The notes: generated by a model not told the origin, from the letters alone. A stretch of 64,000 nt of DNA from Clostridium saccharoperbutylacetonicum N1-4(HMT) (GCF_000340885.1 NC_020291.1:1549001-1613000); one strand, 5' to 3'; counted from the first letter of the stretch, positions 18,841 to 28,944 are shown. Program-made: numbers and translations.

Positions 18841-19011
18841 GAATTAAGTTTAATTTATAAATATTAATTAACAATGCACAATTAATGCCATTTAGGGTAT
18901 CCGGTGGGCAATTATGGTTGAAAGTTTACAGAGAAAGTTTGAGAATTTATATATAATATAGAATTTTTTAGAGGTGAATTTAAATAAAGTTATTTTAAGG
19001 AAGTGAATTTA

Positions 19012-19884
19012 ATGGGAAATTTTAATCATCTTGCAAAGACTCACCCATGCTTAGGAGGAGAAGCGCATTTTAAATATGGAAGAATACATTTACCAGTGAG
19101 TCCATCATGTAATATACAATGTAAGTTTTGCAAAAGAGGATTTAATAAATCAGAAGTACGTCCAGGAGTAAGTTCATTACTATTAACTCCTGAAGAAGCA
19201 GTAAAAACTGTTAGAAAGGCATTGACTTTATGTCCTGAAATTAGTGTTGTTGGAATAGCAGGGCCAGGAGATACACTTGCAACTGATCATGCTCTTGAAA
19301 CTTTTCGTTTAGTTAAAAAAGAATTTCCACAGCTTATAAATTGCTTAAGCACTAATGGACTAAGGTTAGAAGAAAAGGCAGAAAAGATTGTTGAAGCAGG
19401 AGTACAAACCATAACAGTAACTGTTAATGCAATTGATGCAAGAATACAAAAAGATATATGTTCATTTATAATTGATGAAAATGGAAAGAAAATACAAGGT
19501 GAAGAAGGTGCGAGAAAGTTAATAGATGCCCAGCTTAGAGGAATTAAAAAGATTAGCGAATTAGGCGTAATAGTTAAAATAAATAGTGTTTTGGTACCTG
19601 GTATAAATGATAAGCATATTAAGGAAGTAGCACGAGTAACAAGAGAATTAGGAGCTTCAATACTAAACATTATCCCGCTAATTCCACAAAATGAATTATC
19701 TCACCTTCAAGCACCAACATGTGAACTTTTAGATAAGTGCAGAGGAGAAGCAGGAGAATTTCTTGATGTATTCAGACATTGCAAACATTGCAGAGCTGAT
19801 GCTTGTGGAGTGCCAGGTAAAAATCAAGATATACATGGTCAATTATATGATAAAGAAGTTGTAGAAACTTTTTCACATGGCTAA
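19012..19884 (+). CDS. NifB-like radical SAM cofactor-assembly protein
   Basis: 290 residues. The radical SAM triad Cys33-Cys37-Cys40 (CNIQCKFC) and the NifB-specific HPCLGG-AH and RPGVSS motifs are present, and HCRADACG near the C-terminus matches the second cluster-binding area. It lacks the NifX domain of long NifB, like archaeal and stand-alone forms. NifB makes the [8Fe-9S-C] core, so the D/K-like enzyme probably carries a NifB-derived cofactor. Start ATG 19012 has AAGGAAG at the right spacing; GTG 19003 lies inside that site. A normal nitrogen-fixing nifB elsewhere in the genome cannot be excluded. Confidence 0.9.
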   Translation: MGNFNHLAKTHPCLGGEAHFKYGRIHLPVSPSCNIQCKFCKRGFNKSEVRPGVSSLLLTPEEAVKTVRKALTLCPEISVVGIAGPGDTLATDHALETFRLVKKEFPQLINCLSTNGLRLEEKAEKIVEAGVQTITVTVNAIDARIQKDICSFIIDENGKKIQGEEGARKLIDAQLRGIKKISELGVIVKINSVLVPGINDKHIKEVARVTRELGASILNIIPLIPQNELSHLQAPTCELLDKCRGEAGEFLDVFRHCKHCRADACGVPGKNQDIHGQLYDKEVVETFSHG

Positions 19885-20223
19885 AAATATGTTTGTATTA
19901 ATTGAGTTTAAATTTAATTCTATTCTTATTAAGGAAGGATGAATTAGATATAAAAAAATTTAAATTTAATCGTAGTAAACAAATAGGAATGATATTAATA
20001 CTATATGATATAGGGTTAAATTAAAGTATAACAAGTCAATATTACAGAATTTATTTTATTATATAGATTCTAATTGCCAATGTTCAATTAACAGCGAAAT
20101 CAATCCAAGATTTCTTGAAATGTACACTCTTAATTAGAACTTATATATACAAAAAATTGTAAGTTTGGCTTGTTATGTCCTTACAACGATAAGAAGAAAT
20201 TATATAATATGGAGGAAAAAGAA
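19885..20223 (+). other. 339-base intergenic leader before the cystathionine lyase gene
   Basis: Very AT-rich. Small inverted repeats are visible (TTCTAATT with AATTAGAA near 20065-20142, GAAATC/GATTTC near 20095, TTGTAA/TTACAA near 20157-20186). TTTAAATTTAAT occurs twice near the start. No T-box, SAM riboswitch or reading frame was recognised. Confidence 0.4.
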
Positions 20224-21384
20224 ATGAGAATAGAATCATTATTAGTTCATGGTGCTGTAGATGGAGATGAATTGACAGGGGCAGTAAATGTTCCTATATA
20301 TCAAACTTCCACATACAAGCAAGAAGAGTTAGGTAAAAATAAAGGATTTGAATATTCAAGAACAGGAAATCCAACACGTGATGCTTTAGAAAAGACTATT
20401 GCTTTATTAGAGAAAGGTATAGGAGGACTTGCATTTAGTAGCGGAATGGCTGCAATTACAGCGATTTTATCTCTATTTAGTAGTGGAGATAAAATAATAA
20501 TTCCAAGTAATCTTTATGGTGGTACGTTTAGAGTAATTGATAAAGTATTTAAAAATTTTAATATTCATTATGAAATAGTTGATTTTTCAAGAATTACAGA
20601 TGTGAAAAGACTTTTAGAAAATGATAAGGAGAATGCTAGAATAAAGGCTGTGTTAATAGAAACTCCAACCAATCCACTTATGGACATTACTGATATCGAA
20701 GAAATTAGTAAGCTTACAAAAGAGTATGATGTTCTTACGATTGTAGATAATACATTTATGTCACCTTACTTGCAAAGACCGTTAGAATTTGGAGCTGATA
20801 TAGTTGTTCATAGTGCAACTAAATATTTAGGGGGACATAGTAATGTCGTAGCGGGGCTGATAGCTGTAAAGGATAAAGAGCTTATGGAAAAGCTTCACTT
20901 TATACAAAATTCCACTGGCGGGGTACTTGGTCCATTTGATTCATTTATATTACTTCAAGGAATAAAAACTTTGGGAGTAAGATTGGATAGGCACAATGCG
21001 AATGCAGAAAAAATAGCAGAATTTTTGGGTAAAAGTGAGTATGTTACAAAAATTTATTATCCTGGATTAAAAAACTCTAAGGGATATGAGATCCATAAAA
21101 AACAAGCATCAGGTTTTGGAGGAATAATATCTTTTGTGATTAACGAAAAAATTGATTATAAAAAATTCTTGGGATCTTTAAAACTTATAACTTTAGGAGA
21201 AAGTTTAGGGGGAGTAGAATCACTGATTTGCCATCCAGCAAGCATGACCCATGCTTCAATTCCATATGAAATAAGGCAAGAGGTTGGAATTGTTGATAAT
21301 TTAGTTAGGTTATCAGTTGGGATAGAAAATATTGATGATTTACTAGAGGATTTAAGCAATGCATTCAAGGAGAGTTTGGTATGA
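20224..21384 (+). CDS. mccB: Cystathionine gamma-lyase/gamma-synthase family PLP enzyme (MccB-like)
   Basis: 386 residues from ATG 20224 (GGAGG nine bases before; the longer frame upstream has no site). PLP Lys is in HSATKYLGGHSNV, with EYSRTGNPTR and TPTNP motifs of the Cys/Met metabolism enzyme family. Family members cannot be told apart reliably by eye: cystathionine gamma-lyase, gamma-synthase and methionine gamma-lyase share these motifs. The adjacent MccA-like gene, overlapping by four bases, makes the B. subtilis-type mccA-mccB reverse transsulfuration pair most likely, turning homocysteine into cysteine. Confidence 0.82.
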   Translation: MRIESLLVHGAVDGDELTGAVNVPIYQTSTYKQEELGKNKGFEYSRTGNPTRDALEKTIALLEKGIGGLAFSSGMAAITAILSLFSSGDKIIIPSNLYGGTFRVIDKVFKNFNIHYEIVDFSRITDVKRLLENDKENARIKAVLIETPTNPLMDITDIEEISKLTKEYDVLTIVDNTFMSPYLQRPLEFGADIVVHSATKYLGGHSNVVAGLIAVKDKELMEKLHFIQNSTGGVLGPFDSFILLQGIKTLGVRLDRHNANAEKIAEFLGKSEYVTKIYYPGLKNSKGYEIHKKQASGFGGIISFVINEKIDYKKFLGSLKLITLGESLGGVESLICHPASMTHASIPYEIRQEVGIVDNLVRLSVGIENIDDLLEDLSNAFKESLV

Positions 21385-22292
21385 ATTTCGTAAGTGATGT
21401 TAAAGAACTTATTGGAAATACTCCATTGATAAAACTTACTAATATTAATGTAAAAGAAAATGTTAATATATTTGCTAAATTGGAATGCTTTAATCCTGGT
21501 GGTAGTGTTAAGGATAGAATAGGTGTAGCAATGATTGATGGAGCTGAGAAGAGAGGAAAATTAAAAAAAGGGTATACAATAATAGATGCAACAGCAGGAA
21601 ACACTGGTCTTGGAATAGCTTTAGCTGCAATAAATAAGGGGTATAATATAATTTTTGTAGTACCAACAAAGTTTTCGATAGAAAAGCAGAAGTTGATAAA
21701 AGCTCTTGGCGCTAAAATTATAAATACTCCTGATGAAGATGGAATGCTTGGAGCAATAAATAAAGCAGAAGAACTAATAAAAGAAATTCCCAATAGTATT
21801 AGTTTGGAGCAATTTGCAAATGAAGATAATCCTTTAGCACATTATGAAACGACTGGTCCTGAAATATATAATGCACTAGAAGGACATATAAGTTACTTTG
21901 TAGCAGGGGCAGGAAGTGGAGGTACTTTTACTGGAATTGTTAAATTTTTAAAAGAAAAGAATAGAAATATCAAAGGTATATTAGCAGATCCTGAGGGTTC
22001 AACTATGGTAGGTGGAAAGCATAAAAGTTATAAAATAGAGGGTATAGGGAATGATTTTCTACCAAAGACAATGGATATATCTTTAGTTGATAAAGTGATA
22101 AAAGTTAATGATGAAGAAGCTTTTGATAAAGTGCGTTTATTAGCTAAAAAAGAAGGATTAATCGTTGGCTCATCTTCTGGTGCGATACTTGCAGCAGCTA
22201 TGAAATTATCAGAGGAAATAGATAGAGGAAACATAGTGGTCGTGTTTCCTGATAGAGGAGATAGATATTTAAGTACAACATTGTTTGATTAG
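21381..22292 (+). CDS. mccA: Cystathionine beta-synthase/cysteine synthase family protein (MccA-like)
   Basis: 303 residues. PLP Lys in PGGSVKDR and the loop ATAGNTGLG match the MccA (YrhA) branch, where cysteine synthases usually have TSGNTG. DGMLGAINKA and GAGSGGTF also fit MccA. The expected reaction is O-acetylserine or serine plus homocysteine to cystathionine, which MccB would then split to cysteine. ATG overlaps the mccB stop (ATGA), so both are translated together. A hairpin terminator follows. Confidence 0.83.
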   Translation: MNFVSDVKELIGNTPLIKLTNINVKENVNIFAKLECFNPGGSVKDRIGVAMIDGAEKRGKLKKGYTIIDATAGNTGLGIALAAINKGYNIIFVVPTKFSIEKQKLIKALGAKIINTPDEDGMLGAINKAEELIKEIPNSISLEQFANEDNPLAHYETTGPEIYNALEGHISYFVAGAGSGGTFTGIVKFLKEKNRNIKGILADPEGSTMVGGKHKSYKIEGIGNDFLPKTMDISLVDKVIKVNDEEAFDKVRLLAKKEGLIVGSSSGAILAAAMKLSEEIDRGNIVVVFPDRGDRYLSTTLFD

Positions 22293-22331
22293 TAAAAGAA
22301 AAATTGAGATAGAAATATTTGTATTAATAGC

Positions 22332-22395
22332 AAACCGCATTTTTATAGTATAAATTTTATCTTGAAAAAGATACTACTATAAAAATGTGGTTTTT
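22332..22395 (+). terminator. Terminator of the sulfur cluster
   Basis: AAACCGCATTTTTATAGTA pairs with TACTATAAAAATGTGGTTT across a loop of about 21 bases, followed by T residues. It closes the mccBA unit. Confidence 0.75.
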
Positions 22396-22503
22396 AGTAA
22401 GTAATAAGGCATTGACGGATAAGTGAAGAAGTATTATATTAATATCATATTAAAAATATAGGAATAGTTGGTAAAATGTATTGAAGAAAGGATTGTGATT
22501 ATT

Positions 22504-23061
22504 ATGGATAAAATACCTACAAGAGAGGAAGCATGGAGCTTACTAACAGAGTATAATCAAGATGAATTTCATCTAGAACACGCTGTAATTGTAGAAAATA
22601 CCCTTCGGTATTTTGCAAAAGAGCTTGGTTACGAAGATGAAGTTGATTTCTGGGGAATAGTAGGATTACTTCATGATTTAGATTTTGAAAAGTATCCTGA
22701 AGAGCATTGTTTAAAAGAACAGGAAATTATGAGTAATAATGGAATTGATAAGTCAATAATACATGCTACTGCAAGTCATGGTTATGCGATTACTGTTGAT
22801 ATAAAGCCTGAACATGAGATGGAAAAGGTTTTATATGCGGTGGATGAATTAACAGGGTTAATAGGAGCAGTTGCAGTTATGAGGCCGTCTAAAAGTGTTC
22901 AAGATTTAGAATTAAAATCAGTAAAAAAGAAATATAAGAATTTAAAATTTGCAGCTGGATGTTCTAGAGATGTTATTAAAAGAGGTGCTGAAATGCTTGG
23001 ATGGGAGTTAGATGCTTTGATTCAAAGAACAATTAATGCATTAAGAACATTTCAAAAATAA
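22504..23061 (+). CDS. HD-domain phosphohydrolase-like protein
   Basis: 185 residues from ATG 22504. HLEHAV, then LLHDLDFEKYPEEH and TASHGY supply the His/Asp metal-binding pattern of small HD proteins. Family members hydrolyse phosphate esters of nucleotides or other small molecules; the substrate is unknown. It is flanked by terminators and seems to be a single-gene unit. The Y/E-rich N-terminus has no signal. Confidence 0.78.
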   Translation: MDKIPTREEAWSLLTEYNQDEFHLEHAVIVENTLRYFAKELGYEDEVDFWGIVGLLHDLDFEKYPEEHCLKEQEIMSNNGIDKSIIHATASHGYAITVDIKPEHEMEKVLYAVDELTGLIGAVAVMRPSKSVQDLELKSVKKKYKNLKFAAGCSRDVIKRGAEMLGWELDALIQRTINALRTFQK

Positions 23062-23173
23062 TAAATAAAATGTTTAACAAATATGAAAGAAGCAAAAAAT
23101 TAATAATTTCATAGTAAAATATTGAGATTCATTGAAAAAAATGTTACAATACTAAAAATATATATTTATAGAG

Positions 23174-23207
23174 AATAGGGTCCCAAAATAAAGATCCTGT
23201 TATTTTT
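23174..23207 (+). terminator. Hairpin terminator upstream of the peptide ABC operon
   Basis: AATAGGGTC (23174-23182) pairs with GATCCTGTT (23193-23201, with wobbles) followed by ATTTTT. It could terminate the HD gene or form part of the leader of the peptide operon. Confidence 0.5.
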
Positions 23208-23337
23208 ATAAATATATAGTGTAGTTATTCTATCGGAATAATAAAAAAGGTAGTTAAAACTACAGGCAATAATATAATTGTATGACATTTTAAACAAATG
23301 GGGATTATGTCATCCAATAATTTAAAGGGGGAAAAAT

Positions 23338-24987
23338 ATGAAAAACAAATATTTATCATTATTAACAGTGTTGTTTTTTATGTGTGGAATTGTTCTCACT
23401 GGGTGTAAACCGCAAGAAACAACAAGTACAGCAAGTCAAACTGCTGCAAAATCAGGAGGCACATTAAGATATGCTTTGTGGAGTTCACCTCCAGGATCAT
23501 TTCATCCAAGCTATAGTGCAAATATTTATGATAACAAGATAGTGGATTTGGTATATGAAAAATTAATAAATGCAGATGAAAATGGTAATTATGTGCCAGG
23601 TCTTGCTGATAAATATGAAGTGTCAAGTGATCAACTTACAATCACTTTTAGCTTAAATAAAAATGCAAAATGGCATGATGGGGAACCTGTAACTGCTGAC
23701 GATGTTGCTTATACATTTACAACTATTGCTGATCCAGATTATGATGGACCAAGATTTTCACAAGTTGAAAATATAGCAGGAGCAAAAGATTATAAAGCTA
23801 AGAAGGCAACTAGTATTTCAGGAATAAAGGTTATTGATAAAAATACGATAAGTTTTACTTTTTCACAAGTTTATTCACCAGCACTTGCTACTTTTGCACA
23901 AAGAGCTATAATTCCAAAGCATGTGTGGGAAAAGATACCTGTAGCTCAATGGTCAAAGAGTGATCAACTTAAAAAACCAATTGGAAGCGGGCCTTTTAAA
24001 TTTAAGGAATTTGTTCCAGATCAATATGTAGAACTTGAAAAATATGCAGATTATAATTTAGGAGAACCTAAGTTAGATAAGATTATATTTAAAGTTACTA
24101 ATCAAGATACTGCTCAATCTGAACTTATAAAAGGAGATTTAGATATAGTACCAATATCTTCATTCAAACAAAAAGATCTTGATGCTTATAAACAAGCAGG
24201 GATAACTGTATTGGAGAATGATGGGGTGAGTTATCAATTCTTAGGATTTAATTTTGAAAATCCTATATTAAAAGATCAAAAGATAAGACAAGCTATAGAA
24301 TATGCAATAAATCGCAAAGGTATAGTTGATAGTGTATTAGATGGTCATGGTAAAGTTGTTAATACTGTATTTTCATCAAAAAGCTGGGCAAATCCAGGCG
24401 AAGATGGGCTTGAAAAATATGAGTATAGTACAGATAAAGCTAAGTCATTGCTAAAAGAAGCAGGTTATGAAGAAAAAGATGGAGCCTTCTATAAAGATGG
24501 CAAGCCACTACAATTTACTTTAAAATATTCAACTGGTAATAAACCAAGAGAGCAGTCGGCTGTATTGATACAACAAAACTTAAAAGATATTGGTATTGCT
24601 GTTAATATTCAAAGTATGGAATATGCAACTCTTGATAAACAATTAACAAGTAAAGATTTTGAAATATTCCTTCTAGGTTGGACTAATGATTTAGATCCAG
24701 ATATTAAGTCTTCATGGTATTCAACTCCAGGAAGTATACTTGGAAAATATGAAGGCTTTACAGATCAAAATCTTGATAAATTAATTGATGCTGGAAGAAG
24801 TGATTTTGATCAAAATAAACGTAAGGAAAATTATAAACAAATAGCAAAGGAATTTAATAATGTAGTTCCAGCTGTGATATTGTATAGTCCAAATGATGGA
24901 TATGCATATAATTCAAAATTAAAAAATTATAAGCCAGTTCCTTATTATGAATTTTCAAATGCACAAAACTGGTCTTTAGAACAATAA
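23338..24987 (+). CDS. Dipeptide/oligopeptide-binding lipoprotein
   Basis: 549 residues, normal for DppA/AppA-type binding proteins (SBP family 5). Signal peptide ends in the lipobox LTGC. The domain shows WHDGEPVTADDVAYTF (family signature), and RQAIEYAINRKGIV. First gene of a five-gene importer (two permeases, two ATPases). AAAGGGGG lies before ATG 23338. Ligand is unknown: peptides, nickel chelates and other compounds are all handled by this family. Confidence 0.9.
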   Translation: MKNKYLSLLTVLFFMCGIVLTGCKPQETTSTASQTAAKSGGTLRYALWSSPPGSFHPSYSANIYDNKIVDLVYEKLINADENGNYVPGLADKYEVSSDQLTITFSLNKNAKWHDGEPVTADDVAYTFTTIADPDYDGPRFSQVENIAGAKDYKAKKATSISGIKVIDKNTISFTFSQVYSPALATFAQRAIIPKHVWEKIPVAQWSKSDQLKKPIGSGPFKFKEFVPDQYVELEKYADYNLGEPKLDKIIFKVTNQDTAQSELIKGDLDIVPISSFKQKDLDAYKQAGITVLENDGVSYQFLGFNFENPILKDQKIRQAIEYAINRKGIVDSVLDGHGKVVNTVFSSKSWANPGEDGLEKYEYSTDKAKSLLKEAGYEEKDGAFYKDGKPLQFTLKYSTGNKPREQSAVLIQQNLKDIGIAVNIQSMEYATLDKQLTSKDFEIFLLGWTNDLDPDIKSSWYSTPGSILGKYEGFTDQNLDKLIDAGRSDFDQNKRKENYKQIAKEFNNVVPAVILYSPNDGYAYNSKLKNYKPVPYYEFSNAQNWSLEQ

Positions 24988-24998
24988 AAATTATAAAA

Positions 24999-25041
24999 AT
25001 ATGAGGCTTTAGGAATATGAAAATATGCCTAGGCCTCATAT
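24999..25041 (+). terminator. Hairpin between binding-protein and permease genes
   Basis: ATATGAGGC (24999-25007) is complementary to GCCTCATAT (25033-25041), with an inner TAGG/CCTA stem. No T-tract follows, so it likely sets relative expression rather than ending transcription. Confidence 0.6.
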
Positions 25042-25097
25042 GTGCATAAGAGTGAGTTTATTTATGTGAAAATTAATATAGAGAGGAAGGCAAATGA

Positions 25098-26060
25098 ATG
25101 TTTAAATATGCAATAAAACGTATGATAAACACTATTCCAATACTTATAGGTATATCTATAATAGTATTTATTCTTATTAACTGTCAGCCAGGAAATCCAT
25201 ATTCTAACATGGTAGATCCAACCGTTACAGATGAAGTAAAGGAACAGATGCTTACACAGATTGGATATTATGATCCACTTCCAGTCAAATATTTTAAATG
25301 GGTAACGAGAGCAGTAAGTGGGGATTTAGGATATTCAATTACCTATAAGGAGTCTGTAATGAATGTAATAAGCTCAAGAATTGGAAATACCATTTTACTT
25401 GGTACAGCCTCATTGTTTTTAAGTGTTTTAATAGCAATACCAATAGGAATGATAAGTTCAGTTAAAAGATATTCAATTTTTGATTATATAATGACAGTGT
25501 TGGCGTTTATAGGCTTGTCTATTCCAGCTTTCTTCTTTGGATTGCTTTTGATTAAGGTGTTTTCAGTGGATTTAAAAATATTACCGATATCGGGTATGGT
25601 TACCATAGGGAAAAATTATCTGGGAATAAATCATGTTATAGATATTTTTAATCATATGATTTTACCTACTATTGTACTAGCGTTGTTGAACACAGCTTCT
25701 TTCATGAGATATACAAGATCCAGTATGATAGATATAATTGGCCAAGATTACATAAGAACAGCAAGAGCAAAAGGAGTATCTTCCAGAATTATTGTTTTAA
25801 AGCATGCTTTTAAAAATGCATTGATTCCAATTATAACTGTTATCAGTTTAGAGCTCCCAACTTTATTTTCAGGAGCTTTAGCTACAGAAACAATTTTCGT
25901 ATGGCCAGGAATAGGAAGATTAAATTTTGAAGCAGTAACTAATAGAGATTATTCTTTGATAATGGGACTAGTTATGATATTTGCAGTAGTAACTCTTTTA
26001 TCTAATTTAATTGCAGATATTTTATATGCAGCAGTAGATCCTAGAATTAAATATGATTAA
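25098..26060 (+). CDS. dppB: Peptide ABC transporter permease, DppB type
   Basis: 320 residues, about six membrane helices. The long N-terminal periplasmic loop and RTARAKGVSSRIIVLKHAFKNAL (EAA loop) are DppB/OppB hallmarks. GAGAGGAAGG precedes ATG 25098. It pairs with the DppC-like permease 14 bases downstream. Confidence 0.9.
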   Translation: MFKYAIKRMINTIPILIGISIIVFILINCQPGNPYSNMVDPTVTDEVKEQMLTQIGYYDPLPVKYFKWVTRAVSGDLGYSITYKESVMNVISSRIGNTILLGTASLFLSVLIAIPIGMISSVKRYSIFDYIMTVLAFIGLSIPAFFFGLLLIKVFSVDLKILPISGMVTIGKNYLGINHVIDIFNHMILPTIVLALLNTASFMRYTRSSMIDIIGQDYIRTARAKGVSSRIIVLKHAFKNALIPIITVISLELPTLFSGALATETIFVWPGIGRLNFEAVTNRDYSLIMGLVMIFAVVTLLSNLIADILYAAVDPRIKYD

Positions 26061-26074
26061 AAGGAGGGCTAGAT

Positions 26075-26938
26075 GTGGCTAAGGAAAAGGTATTATCACC
26101 AGCTAGAATTGCCTTAAAGAAATTAAAAAGAAATAAACTTGCAATATTTGGAAGTGGTGTTTTGATTATATTAATATTATTAGCAATAATTGCACCAATA
26201 ATATCTCCTTATGGAAGGGACACCGTAGACTTATTAAATATAGAAGCTGCTCCTACAGCTAAGCATATATTAGGAACTGATGAATTAGGACGTGATGTTT
26301 TTGTAAGGCTTATATATGGAGGACAAGTGTCCTTAAGTGTTGGAGTAGTGGCAATTGTTATACAGCTTGCTATTGGAATAACCTTAGGGGCTATAGCAGG
26401 ATACTTGGGTGGAATTGCAGACAAAATAATAATGAGACTTGTAGATATGGTATTATGTTTTCCATTTTTGGTAATAGCAATAACTATGGCATCAATTTTA
26501 GGCCCTAGTATTTGGAATGTTATGATTATTATTGGAATACTAGGCTGGCCTAAAATTACAAGAATAGTTAGGGCAGAAATCCTATCATTAAAAGAAAGAG
26601 AATTTATTGAAGCAGCTAAAGCTTTAGGATTAGATAGTAAAGATATTATATTAAAGCATTTAATTCACAATATTTATGCACCAATTATAGTTTATGGAAC
26701 TCTAGGTATAGCCCAAGGAATTTTATATGAATCCTTTTTAAGCTTTCTTGGAATGGGAGTAACACAGCCGCAGCCAAGCTGGGGAAATATGTTGACAGCA
26801 GCTCAAAATATGAGAGTTCTTCAAAGTGAATGGTGGTTATGGATTCCGCCAGGTGTATGTGTATTTTTGACTATTGTTTCAATTAATTTTTTAGGTGATG
26901 GTCTTAGGGATGCTTTAGATCCCAAAATAAAGGCATAG
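26075..26938 (+). CDS. dppC: Peptide ABC transporter permease, DppC type
   Basis: 287 residues starting at GTG 26075 after AAGGAGG; the nearby ATG at 26073 is out of frame. HILGTDELGRDVFVRL near residue 68 and the EAA loop FIEAAKALGLDSKDIILKH identify the DppC/OppC subunit. Six membrane segments are visible. Ends with NFLGDGLRDALDPK, a family-typical tail. Confidence 0.9.
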   Translation: MAKEKVLSPARIALKKLKRNKLAIFGSGVLIILILLAIIAPIISPYGRDTVDLLNIEAAPTAKHILGTDELGRDVFVRLIYGGQVSLSVGVVAIVIQLAIGITLGAIAGYLGGIADKIIMRLVDMVLCFPFLVIAITMASILGPSIWNVMIIIGILGWPKITRIVRAEILSLKEREFIEAAKALGLDSKDIILKHLIHNIYAPIIVYGTLGIAQGILYESFLSFLGMGVTQPQPSWGNMLTAAQNMRVLQSEWWLWIPPGVCVFLTIVSINFLGDGLRDALDPKIKA

Positions 26939-26950
26939 GGGGTGGAGCAT

Positions 26951-27931
26951 GTGGAAAAAGAATTACTTAAAGTAAACAATTTAAAAACGAGCTTTTATAC
27001 AGCAGAAGGAAAAGTTACTGCAGTAAATGATGTAAGCTTTAAGGTTCATGAAGGAAAAGTACTTGGAATAGTTGGTGAGTCAGGATGTGGTAAAAGTGTT
27101 ACTTCAATGTCTATAATGAGACTTCTAGATGATTCCATTAGTAAGATTGAAGAAGGGGAAATTATTTTTGAAGGAACTGATATACTTAAGCTTTCTGAAA
27201 AAGAAATGAATAAAATAAGAGGTAATAAGCTTGCAATGATATTTCAAGAGCCCATGACTTCACTAAATCCAGTTTTCACTATAGGACAGCAGATAGGTGA
27301 AGCAATAAAAATTCATCAAGGAATAAAGGGAAAAGAAAATAAGGAAAAATCTATTGAAATGTTAAAGCTTGTAGGTATTCCTACGCCTGAAAAAATTGTA
27401 AATGAATATCCTCATCAATTAAGTGGTGGGATGAGACAGAGAATTATGATAGCAATGGCACTTTCCTGCAATCCTAAGCTCATAATTGCAGATGAGCCAA
27501 CTACAGCTCTTGATGTTACAATTCAAGCACAAGTTTTGGAGCTTATGAAGAAGTTAAGTAAGGATTTAAAAACTTCTATTATATTAATTACTCATGACCT
27601 TGGGGTAATAGCTGAAATGGCTGATGAAGTAATAGTTATGTATTCAGGAAAAGTAGTTGAGGAATGTTCTGTCCAAAATATATTTGAAAAAGCAAAGCAT
27701 CCATACACAAAAGGCTTATTATATTCAAGAGCAGAAAATGTTAAAAAAGGAGAAAGGTTATATAACATTCTTGGTATGGTGCCAAATTTAAATGATATGC
27801 CTTCAGGCTGCAGCTTTAATCCAAGATGCGAAAAATGTATGGATATATGTAAAGAAGAAATGCCAAAGCTAATTGAGACGGAAGAAGGTCATAAAGTTAG
27901 ATGCTGGCTTTATAGCGGAAAGGAGGTTTAG
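26951..27931 (+). CDS. dppD: Peptide ABC transporter ATPase, DppD type
   Basis: 326 residues from GTG 26951, eight bases after GGGGG; a GTG at 26942 is also in frame but lies inside the ribosome site. Walker A GESGCGKSV, LSGGMRQR, and IADEPTTALDV are present. The C-terminal oligopeptide/dipeptide transporter domain has the Cys set (SGCSFNPRCEKC, CK) that binds an Fe-S cluster in some DppD/F proteins. Confidence 0.9.
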   Translation: MEKELLKVNNLKTSFYTAEGKVTAVNDVSFKVHEGKVLGIVGESGCGKSVTSMSIMRLLDDSISKIEEGEIIFEGTDILKLSEKEMNKIRGNKLAMIFQEPMTSLNPVFTIGQQIGEAIKIHQGIKGKENKEKSIEMLKLVGIPTPEKIVNEYPHQLSGGMRQRIMIAMALSCNPKLIIADEPTTALDVTIQAQVLELMKKLSKDLKTSIILITHDLGVIAEMADEVIVMYSGKVVEECSVQNIFEKAKHPYTKGLLYSRAENVKKGERLYNILGMVPNLNDMPSGCSFNPRCEKCMDICKEEMPKLIETEEGHKVRCWLYSGKEV

Positions 27932-27933
27932 CT

Positions 27934-28929
27934 TTGGGAAATGAATTATTAAAGGTTAAAAATTTAAAGAAATATTATACTAGTAAAAGAGATCTATTTT
28001 CTAAGAATCAAAGAGTGGTTAAAGCAGTAGATGATGTTACTTTTAGCATTAATGAAGGTTCTGCTTTTGGATTAGTTGGAGAATCAGGCTGCGGTAAATC
28101 AACTACTGCAAGAACAATATTAAATTTAATTGAGCCAAGTGGCGGATCAGTTGAATTTAATAATGAAATTATCTACGATGTTGAGGACAAAAAATTCTTA
28201 AGCAAGGAAGAAATGAGAAGGAAAAGAAGGGAAATGCAGATGATCTTTCAGGATCCTTATGCATCTTTAGACCCACGAATGAATATTGGTGAAATTGTAA
28301 CTGAAGGTCTTATAAAACATAAGATAGCAACAGGAAATGATGCTCTTTCTATGGCAAAAGAATTTTTGGAGCTTTGTGGCTTAAGGAAAGATGCTATTAA
28401 CAAGTATCCTCATGAGTTTAGTGGAGGACAGAGGCAGCGTATAGGAATAGCTAGATCTATGATATTAAAACCAAAGTTTGTAATAGGAGATGAACCTATT
28501 GCAGCTTTAGATGTATCCATACAGGCACAAATAGCTAATCTTTTGATAGACTTAAAGGAAAGATTTAAATTAACATATTTATTTATTTCTCATGACTTAA
28601 GTTTTGTAAGATATTTTTGTGATAGAGTAGCAGTTATGTATTTGGGATCTATTGTAGAAATGGGAGATTCAGAAGAGTTGTTTAATAAAAGACTTCATCC
28701 ATATACAAAATCATTAATATCTGCAATTCCAACAACTAATCCGTTGCTTAGAACAAATAGAATAATTCTTGATGGAGATGTACCGAGTCCATCAAATCCG
28801 CCTAAGGGGTGTAAATTTCATACTAGGTGTAAATATTGTACAAATATATGCAAAGAAGAAGTACCTAATATTGAAGAAGTTAGTAAGGGATATTTTCTTG
28901 CATGTCACAATTGGCAAGACATAAATTAG
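27934..28929 (+). CDS. dppF: Peptide ABC transporter ATPase, DppF type
   Basis: 331 residues from TTG 27934, nine bases after AAGGAGG; no ATG fits. Walker A GESGCGKST, FSGGQRQR, IGDEPIAALDV and the C-terminal Cys cluster (GCKFHTRCKYC) are complete. It is the partner ATPase of DppD, encoded two bases after it, and ends the importer genes before two amidotransferase-like hydrolases. Confidence 0.9.
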   Translation: MGNELLKVKNLKKYYTSKRDLFSKNQRVVKAVDDVTFSINEGSAFGLVGESGCGKSTTARTILNLIEPSGGSVEFNNEIIYDVEDKKFLSKEEMRRKRREMQMIFQDPYASLDPRMNIGEIVTEGLIKHKIATGNDALSMAKEFLELCGLRKDAINKYPHEFSGGQRQRIGIARSMILKPKFVIGDEPIAALDVSIQAQIANLLIDLKERFKLTYLFISHDLSFVRYFCDRVAVMYLGSIVEMGDSEELFNKRLHPYTKSLISAIPTTNPLLRTNRIILDGDVPSPSNPPKGCKFHTRCKYCTNICKEEVPNIEEVSKGYFLACHNWQDIN

Positions 28930-28944
28930 AAAGGAAGAAATAAA

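Noticed and set aside
19885-20223. SAM riboswitch or second T-box before the cystathionine lyase gene
   Set aside because: None of the conserved core sequences were found; only small AT-rich inverted repeats.
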